A stretch of 56,982 nt of DNA. It comes from an uncultured Bacteroidia bacterium. Lineage in GTDB: Bacteria; Bacteroidota; Bacteroidia; J057; CALDDN01. This document shows positions 51,612-56,982 of this stretch, piece after piece (position 1 is the first letter of the stretch; each line of letters begins with the position of its first letter). The stretch lies in the NCBI GenBank assembly GCA_937936615.1, contig CALDDN010000012.1, forward strand, positions 1 to 56,982, given 5' to 3'. The translations under genes were made by a program, and so were the position numbers. Below the pieces are notes generated by a model, which saw only the letters and a list, made by a program, of their open reading frames with translations, did not search any database and was not told where the DNA came from.

Positions 51612-53837
51612 ATGAAAAATTTCCTGCCCCTGGAGATCGTCGAGTCGCTGGCCCATGCCCTGGAATTGAAGATCAATGTCCTGGAGCTGCGCCGGCAGTA
51701 TAGAACCGTCGATGCGTGCGACCCCAACAACCTCAAAAGCATGGTCGACCAGGTGCTGGAGGTGGCGCGGTTCATCGATCTGGCCCTGCTGACCAACCAG
51801 CTGACCGAGGACGAGCTGCTGAAGCTGCTGCGGGAGGGGGTGGTTCCGGCGGTCGTATTCATCGGGGAAGCCGATCCGTGGCCGCTGCTCATCGAATCGC
51901 TGCGTTTTGGCATCGTCGAGGGCTACCGCATCGAGGGCGACGGGCGGCGCGAAGGGGTGAAACTGACTATTCGGCAGTTTATCGAGCAGCTCCACATTCC
52001 GTCCGCTGCCACAAGCAACGGCAAGCCGACACGCTTTCTGGTGCTGACCCCGCTGCACGTCCAGCCGGTGGCCAGCCCCCCCAACACCGTGGGCGACAAC
52101 CGGCCCATGACCCCCGTTCGGCGGCTCTGGCGGCTGCTCAAGAGCGATCAGCACATCATCTGGCATATTTATGTCTACGCCGTGGTGGTGGGTATTCTGA
52201 GCCTGACCCTGCCGCTGGCGGTGCAGGCCATCATCGGGATCATCGCTGGGGGGACGCTCTTTCAGCCGGTATTTCTGCTCATTGGCTTTGTGGTGCTGGC
52301 CACCATTGCCTCAGGGGTGCTGCAGATTCAGCAGATGCGCATCATCGAAAAACTGGAGCAGCGGCTCTTTACGCGGGCCAGTTTCGAGTTTGCCTTCCGC
52401 CTGCCGCGCATGCGCATCGAGAGCCTGACCAAGCACTACGTGCCCGAGCTGGTGAACCGCTTTTTCGACGTGCTGACCGTCCAGAAAGGCTACTCCAAAA
52501 TCCTGACCGACATCCTGACCTCTGCACTGCAAATTCTCTTTGGCCTGGTTCTGCTGGCCTTCTACCATCCTTTCTTCGTATTCTTCGCCGTATTGCTGAT
52601 CTTTCTGCTGGGCCTGATGTTCTATTTCACCGGCAACAAGGGCTTGCAGACCAGTATCTATGAATCGAAATACAAGTATAAGATCGTCGAATGGCTCGAG
52701 GAAGTAGCCCGCGTGCTGCCCACCTTCAAGCTGGCCGGTTTCACCAACCTGACCATCGAAAAGAACGACTACCACCTGAGCTATTACCTCGAAAAACGGC
52801 AGCTCCATTTCGGGATTCTGGTTACGCAGTATACGGGCATCGTTGTTTTCAAGGTTGCCATTACGGCGGGGGTACTTATCATCGGCTCGCTGCTCGTCAT
52901 CGACGGGCAGATCAGTCTGGGCCAGTTTGTGGCTACCGAGATCGTCATCCTCACGGTCATGGCCGCCATCGAGAAGATGATCCTGAGCCTCGATACGATT
53001 TACGACGTGCTGACGGCGGTCGACAAAATCAGCCACGTAACCGACCTGCCACTCGATCCGATGGGGGGGCTGGCCATCAACTCGCCCAACGAGACGCGGG
53101 GCTTTGCCATCCGCGCCCGCAACCTGAGCTACAAACACCCCGAAGGCCTGAGTGCGGCCCTCAACGACATCAACCTCGACATTGCCTCGGGCGAGCGGGT
53201 AGGCATTGTCGGGCCATGCGGGGCGGGTAAAACCACGCTGGTCAATGTGCTGACAGGACTCTATACTTCTTACACGGGCACTATTGTCTACGATCGCTTC
53301 TCGCTGCGCGAAATCAACCTGACGAGCCTGCGCGACGAAATTGGCGACAACATGAACAGCATCGACATATTCGCAGGCACAATCGAAGAAAATATCTCCA
53401 TGGGCAAAGGCGATATCAGTACCAACGACGTGCATCTGGCCATCGAGCAGGTGGGCCTGACCGACTATGTGCAGAGCCTGCCCCAAGGCATCGGCACACC
53501 CGTACTGGCCGGTGGCAAGGGCCTGCCCTCGACCATCGTACGCAAGCTGGTGCTGGCCCGCACGGTGGCCGAACGCCCCCGACTCATGGTCCTGGATAAT
53601 TTTTTCCTCAACCTCACGCGCCGCGAGATCGAAGAGCTGACGCGCTTTCTTTTTTCGCGCGAGCAGCCCTGGACGCTGCTCTGCGTCTCGCGTAACCCCT
53701 TTGTGCTCAGCCAGTGCGACCGCATCCTGATGATGAACCAAGGGCGGATCGTGCGCGAAGGCACCTTTCAGGAGCTGCGCCACGACCCCGATTTCCTCGA
53801 ACAGTTGCCGCACGACACGCTTTCCGTAGCCAGCTGA
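51612..53837 (+). CDS. Type I secretion ABC transporter with degenerate nucleotide-binding domain
   Basis: ATG 51612 (a GTG at 51591 is possible) gives 741 residues. Residues 1-165 form a peptidase-like but Cys-less N-terminal domain, about 180-470 the six-helix membrane region, and about 500-735 the ATPase domain. Walker A is intact (GPCGAGKTT, 534-542), as is the A-loop Tyr in LSYKHP. However the Q-loop Gln is Asn582, the LSGGQ signature reads LPSTI (638-642), Walker B is VLDN with Asn663 in place of the catalytic Glu, the D-loop is lost, and the H-loop His is Ser693. ATP may bind but hydrolysis by this subunit is doubtful. It heads an operon with HlyD- and TolC-like genes. Confidence 0.88.
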   Translation: MKNFLPLEIVESLAHALELKINVLELRRQYRTVDACDPNNLKSMVDQVLEVARFIDLALLTNQLTEDELLKLLREGVVPAVVFIGEADPWPLLIESLRFGIVEGYRIEGDGRREGVKLTIRQFIEQLHIPSAATSNGKPTRFLVLTPLHVQPVASPPNTVGDNRPMTPVRRLWRLLKSDQHIIWHIYVYAVVVGILSLTLPLAVQAIIGIIAGGTLFQPVFLLIGFVVLATIASGVLQIQQMRIIEKLEQRLFTRASFEFAFRLPRMRIESLTKHYVPELVNRFFDVLTVQKGYSKILTDILTSALQILFGLVLLAFYHPFFVFFAVLLIFLLGLMFYFTGNKGLQTSIYESKYKYKIVEWLEEVARVLPTFKLAGFTNLTIEKNDYHLSYYLEKRQLHFGILVTQYTGIVVFKVAITAGVLIIGSLLVIDGQISLGQFVATEIVILTVMAAIEKMILSLDTIYDVLTAVDKISHVTDLPLDPMGGLAINSPNETRGFAIRARNLSYKHPEGLSAALNDINLDIASGERVGIVGPCGAGKTTLVNVLTGLYTSYTGTIVYDRFSLREINLTSLRDEIGDNMNSIDIFAGTIEENISMGKGDISTNDVHLAIEQVGLTDYVQSLPQGIGTPVLAGGKGLPSTIVRKLVLARTVAERPRLMVLDNFFLNLTRREIEELTRFLFSREQPWTLLCVSRNPFVLSQCDRILMMNQGRIVREGTFQELRHDPDFLEQLPHDTLSVAS

Positions 53838-53844
53838 ACCGACC

Positions 53845-55302
53845 ATGCCAACGCCGCCGACCACCACCACTCCGGAAGAAAAGCAGCTCGAGAAGCTGCG
53901 GGTCCAGTACCCGGGCCATACGGCCGACGCCATGGACTTCGAAAACCGCTACTATTCCTATCAGCTGCTCCACAAGCTCGGCTCGGCCCGCGTGCTGACC
54001 TGGACGGTGCTTGCCATTGTGGGGGTAGTGCTGGTGATTCTGTTTCTGCCCTGGCAGCAGAACATTCGGGCCAACGGCTTTGTAACAGCCCTGCACCCGG
54101 GCGAGCGGCCCCAAAGCGTAACGAATGCCGTGCCGGGCATGATCGCCGAATGGTTCGTCGACGAGGGGCAGTTCGTCCGCAAGGGCGACCCCATCCTGCG
54201 CCTGACCGAAATCGAAGACAAGTTTTTCGATACCCTGACCCTGGCCCGCATGGGCCAGCAGGTCGAAGCCAAACGCGGGGCCGTGATCAACATCGGCCAA
54301 AAAATCGCCTCCCAGAAAGCCCAGCTCAAGGCAACGATCGAAGCCCGCGAGCTGAGCTACCAGAAAGCCCTCAATAAACTGGAACAGGCCCGTCTCAAGG
54401 TCAGCGTCGACAGTGCCGACTATGCCGCCGCCCGCCTCGATTACCAGATCGCTCAGGTGCGTTTCGAGCAGCAGAAAGCCCTCTTCGAGAGGGGGCTGGT
54501 CTCGCAGCGCGACCTCGAATCGCGCCAGCTCAAGCTTCAGGAAGCCCAGGCCAAGGAAAGCCAGACCTTCAACAAGCTGGACGTGGCGCGGGCCGAATAT
54601 GCCAACGCCCGCGTCGAACTCGACGCCGTGCTGGCCGAATACGATGCCAAAATCGCCAAGATTCGCGCCGAAATCGACGAAGCGAGCTACAACCGCAACG
54701 ATGCCGAAGGCTCGCTGGCCAAGCTCGAAAACGAACGGACCAACGTGGCCATGCGCATCAACCAGTACATCGTCCGAGCCCCGCAGGACGGGCAGATCAT
54801 CCGCGCCCTCAAGGCCGGTGTCGGCGAGATCATCAGCGAGGGCGAACCCATCGTAACGATCATGCCCAAGCAACATACCATCGCTGTCGAGCTTTTCGTC
54901 AAACCCCTCGATGTGCCGCTCATCGAAAAAGGAACTCCGGTGCGGATTCAGTTCGACGGCTGGCCCGCGCTGGTGTTCTCGGGCTGGCCCGGGGCCTCGC
55001 TCGGCACCTTCGGGGGCCATGTCATGATGATCGAGGATGCAGCCTCGGAGGGCGGCAAGTACCGCATGCTCGTGGCCCCCGACAGCACCGACCACCCCTG
55101 GCCCGAACAGCTGCGTATGGGCTCGGGGGCCCTCGGCTGGACCCTGCTCAAGACCGTGCCCGTCTGGTACGAAATCTGGCGCCAGCTCAATGGATTCCCA
55201 CCTGACCTGCAGCACAGCATCGACCAGACCGGCTCGCTGCCCATCCGCATCAAACCCAAATACTCGGCCAAAGACAAGAAAAAGGACAAGAAAAAGGACT
55301 GA
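53845..55302 (+). CDS. HlyD-family membrane fusion protein
   Basis: A 485-residue periplasmic adaptor. One membrane helix (about 50-70, VLTWTVLAIVGVVLVILFL) follows a cytoplasmic tail. The lipoyl-like half-motif is GMIAEWFVDEGQFVRKGDPIL, then a long coiled coil (about 130-300, rich in Ala, Glu, Lys, Gln) and the returning half YIVRAPQDGQIIRALKAGVGEIISEGEPI. The beta-barrel region ends near 400. The C-terminus is a Lys/Asp stretch (KDKKKDKKKD). It links the ABC protein with the outer-membrane channel. It begins seven bases after the ABC stop. Confidence 0.93.
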   Translation: MPTPPTTTTPEEKQLEKLRVQYPGHTADAMDFENRYYSYQLLHKLGSARVLTWTVLAIVGVVLVILFLPWQQNIRANGFVTALHPGERPQSVTNAVPGMIAEWFVDEGQFVRKGDPILRLTEIEDKFFDTLTLARMGQQVEAKRGAVINIGQKIASQKAQLKATIEARELSYQKALNKLEQARLKVSVDSADYAAARLDYQIAQVRFEQQKALFERGLVSQRDLESRQLKLQEAQAKESQTFNKLDVARAEYANARVELDAVLAEYDAKIAKIRAEIDEASYNRNDAEGSLAKLENERTNVAMRINQYIVRAPQDGQIIRALKAGVGEIISEGEPIVTIMPKQHTIAVELFVKPLDVPLIEKGTPVRIQFDGWPALVFSGWPGASLGTFGGHVMMIEDAASEGGKYRMLVAPDSTDHPWPEQLRMGSGALGWTLLKTVPVWYEIWRQLNGFPPDLQHSIDQTGSLPIRIKPKYSAKDKKKDKKKD

Positions 55303-55309
55303 GCCGCCC

Positions 55310-56764
55310 ATGACCCGACTGCTGATGCTGCTGGGCCTGCTTGTGGGCAGCCTGCTGACCGCTGCCGCTCAGCCCGCGGTTCTGACCCTGACCGACCTGC
55401 TCGACGAGGTGAGCCGTACCCATCCCATCGTCCGCCAGGCCAACCTCCTGGGGCCGATGGCCCGATCGGAGCTGCGCATCGCCAAAGGAGCTTTCGACCC
55501 CAAGGCCGACCTGCACTACAACCGCAAACGCCTCTGGAACTACAAGGACAACTGGCGGCCCGAAACCTATTACGAAAATCAGGACCACTTCCTCAAATTT
55601 CCGCTGCCTGTGGGCGACCTGACCACCGGCTACGAACGCTTTACCGGCGTCAACGTCAATCCCGAGAACTTCACCCCACCGCAAGGCCTCTATTACGCCA
55701 AGCTCGAACTGCCCCTGCTGCGTAACACCGTCCTCGACGAGCGACGCGCGGTGCTCAAGCAGGCCCGCCTGCTGAGCCAGCTCAACGAGGCCGAACGCGT
55801 CAAGCTCATCAACAAGCTGCTCCTCGAAGTGGCCAAAGACTACTGGATGTGGTACGAGTTCTGGCGCAACGCCCGCATCCAGAGCACGGGCCTGCAGCTG
55901 GCCGACGAACGGTTGCGCTTCGTGCGCCAGCAGATCGCCAGGGGCGAACGAGCCCCCATCGACTCGATCGAAGCCGTCCTCGAAGTGCAGAAACGCGAGC
56001 TGGATACCCGCGAGGCCCAGATGATGCTCCAGAACGCGGCCCTGCGCCTTTCGGTCCACCTCTGGGGCGATAACGGCCAGCCCGCCGAGCTGCGTGAGGA
56101 TGTGCGCCCGCCCTTCGATCTCGACCGCGAGCCTGCCGGCTTCCAGACCCTCGATTCGCTGGCCGCCTACGCCAGCGGCAGCCATCCCGAAGTCCTCAAA
56201 CTCCAGGTCAAGATCGCCCAGCTCGACATCGAAAAACGCTGGCGGCGCAACGAGCTGCTGCCCGACCTGCGATTCAAGTACAAGTATTTTTTCCTGCCCG
56301 CCACCCCCGATCCCAAGTTCGTCCTCGAACAGCCCGACTACTTGAGCCCCGTCTATCAGCGCGAAAACTTCCAGTTCGGTTTCGACCTGACAGTGCCCAT
56401 CTTGCTGCGCAAGGAGCGCGGCAAGCTTGAACTGACGCGGGCCAAGCTCGAACAGAGCCGGCTCGAACTCGATTTCGCCCGCCGCCACGTCGTGGCCGAG
56501 CTGCAGGCCGCCTACAACGAGATGCAGGCCTTCGATGCCCTCATCCGCACCCAGCGGCAGACCGTGGCCAATGCCCTGGCTCTGCTCGAAGCCGAACGGC
56601 TGCGCTTCGCTGCCGGCGAAAGCTCGCTTTTTCTTCTCAACGCCCGCGAGCGCAGCCTCATCGCCGCCCAAGTCAAGCTCGTGGAACTGGAAGCCAAGTA
56701 CTACAAGAGCATCGCCCAGTTCTACTGGTCGTCGGGCCTGCCCTACGACAGCTGGCAGCCCTGA
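55310..56764 (+). CDS. TolC-family outer-membrane efflux protein
   Basis: ATG 55310, seven bases after the HlyD stop, opens a signal peptide (MTRLLMLLGLLVGSLLTAAAQ) and gives 484 residues. The two halves of the OEP fold are visible: LTDLLDEVSRTHPIVRQAN ... RLRFVRQQIARGERAPIDSIEAVLEVQKRELD, and a second half with KARLEQSRLELDFA-like coiled coils, VVAELQAAYNEMQAFDALI and FAAGESSLFLLNARERSLIAAQVKL. A conserved N-terminal block ENFTPPQGLYYAKLELPLLRN forms the first barrel strands. It completes the tripartite type I secretion system. A hairpin terminator follows. Confidence 0.93.
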   Translation: MTRLLMLLGLLVGSLLTAAAQPAVLTLTDLLDEVSRTHPIVRQANLLGPMARSELRIAKGAFDPKADLHYNRKRLWNYKDNWRPETYYENQDHFLKFPLPVGDLTTGYERFTGVNVNPENFTPPQGLYYAKLELPLLRNTVLDERRAVLKQARLLSQLNEAERVKLINKLLLEVAKDYWMWYEFWRNARIQSTGLQLADERLRFVRQQIARGERAPIDSIEAVLEVQKRELDTREAQMMLQNAALRLSVHLWGDNGQPAELREDVRPPFDLDREPAGFQTLDSLAAYASGSHPEVLKLQVKIAQLDIEKRWRRNELLPDLRFKYKYFFLPATPDPKFVLEQPDYLSPVYQRENFQFGFDLTVPILLRKERGKLELTRAKLEQSRLELDFARRHVVAELQAAYNEMQAFDALIRTQRQTVANALALLEAERLRFAAGESSLFLLNARERSLIAAQVKLVELEAKYYKSIAQFYWSSGLPYDSWQP

Positions 56765-56807
56765 GACTCCTGAAGCCCAAAAGCCCGCACGGCTGCCCAA
56801 AACACCA

Positions 56808-56840
56808 GCCGGAACCGATCCCGGCAGCCTTGCTTTTTGC
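56808..56840 (+). terminator. Candidate terminator of the type I secretion operon
   Basis: GCCGG/CCGGC form a 5-bp stem around eight bases, nested in a wider GGCTGCC/GGCAGCC pairing, and TTGCTTTTTG follows. Confidence 0.6.
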
Positions 56841-56938
56841 TGCAACCCAAGGCCATGCTTTCGATCGCTATTTTGATTAAATTGGCTTGCAGAACTGATC
56901 TGAAACGCTATTCGGCACATTAACCAACTTCTTTCAAA

Positions 56939-56982
56939 ATGAAAGGCAAATACTTCAGCCAGGCGGGACTCGTCCTGCTGCT
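56939..56982 (+). CDS. Start of a probable secreted protein (cut by the right edge)
   Basis: ATG 56939 opens MKGKYFSQAGLVLLL, a typical beginning of a signal peptide (basic residues then a hydrophobic run). Only 14 full codons are in the window. An AT-rich 100-base region precedes it, separated from the tolC gene by a terminator, so it probably has its own promoter. The product cannot be judged. Confidence 0.5.
   Translation, partial: MKGKYFSQAGLVLL

Noticed and set aside
53707-56920. Long minus-strand frames opposite the secretion operon
   Set aside because: The sense strand encodes HlyD and TolC with all expected motifs; the antisense products have no domain.

Overview
The window is high-GC chromosomal DNA from a member of the Bacteroidota. 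The lineage call rests on type IX secretion (T9SS) C-terminal sorting domains, TAnnTTTG promoter boxes, TPR-containing histidine kinases, a SpoIIE-type response-regulator phosphatase, a DUF1460 amidase, a DoxX family protein with a thioredoxin-like tail, and the lack of clear Shine-Dalgarno sequences. The high GC with short AT-rich intergenic islands would suit a Saprospirales-like or similar high-GC lineage, but this is inference. No phage, insertion sequence, CRISPR array or rRNA was seen. Layout. 1-3.1 kb: a triple-CUB secreted protein with a T9SS tail (cut by the left edge, 10-G tract upstream), tRNA-Phe with promoter and terminator, and two overlapping paralogous outer-membrane-type proteins. 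3.2-6.1 kb: tyrS, divergent from a secreted TPR protein. 6.3-12.9 kb: two complex I genes, nuoF and nuoI, separated by an SRPBCC protein, an ABC-3 metal permease, a secreted thioredoxin-like protein, a WecA/TagO-type phosphotransferase and an HxlR regulator; then hslV overlapping an HsdR-N-domain gene. 12.9-16.4 kb: photolyase, gcvT and comB. 16.6-20.0 kb: a 1128-residue modular T9SS-exported protein. 20.1-27.8 kb: a signalling island of two TPR-histidine kinases and a response-regulator/PP2C phosphatase, with an envelope sugar acetyltransferase and plsC between them. 27.9-32.1 kb: two divergent lipoproteins of unknown function, a GT2 glycosyltransferase and a nucleotide-sugar epimerase. 32.1-36.7 kb, mostly leftward: an HD hydrolase, a small unknown protein, a threonylcarbamoyl-AMP synthase family protein, clpS, a DUF1460 amidase and an EamA exporter with a candidate operator. 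36.7-39.5 kb: a small cysteine-containing membrane protein, then prfA-hemW. 39.6-51.4 kb, leftward: a papain-like peptidase, an orphan DppB-type permease joined to a DoxX protein, a PhoU-like protein, rlmE, a DUF4258-like lipoprotein, an M1 aminopeptidase lipoprotein, a propeller-like lipoprotein with a tandem universal stress protein, an IscA-type protein and an unknown gene. 51.6-56.8 kb: a complete type I secretion operon (ABC, HlyD, TolC) followed by the first codons of a secreted protein at the right edge. The most unusual point is that the ABC protein of this operon keeps Walker A but has lost the Q-loop Gln, the LSGGQ signature, the Walker B Glu and the H-loop His. Other points of interest are promoter boxes lying only 4-8 bases from start codons (predicted leaderless mRNAs), scattered complex I genes, orphan ABC permeases, and a papain-family protease with Asp in place of the catalytic Asn.
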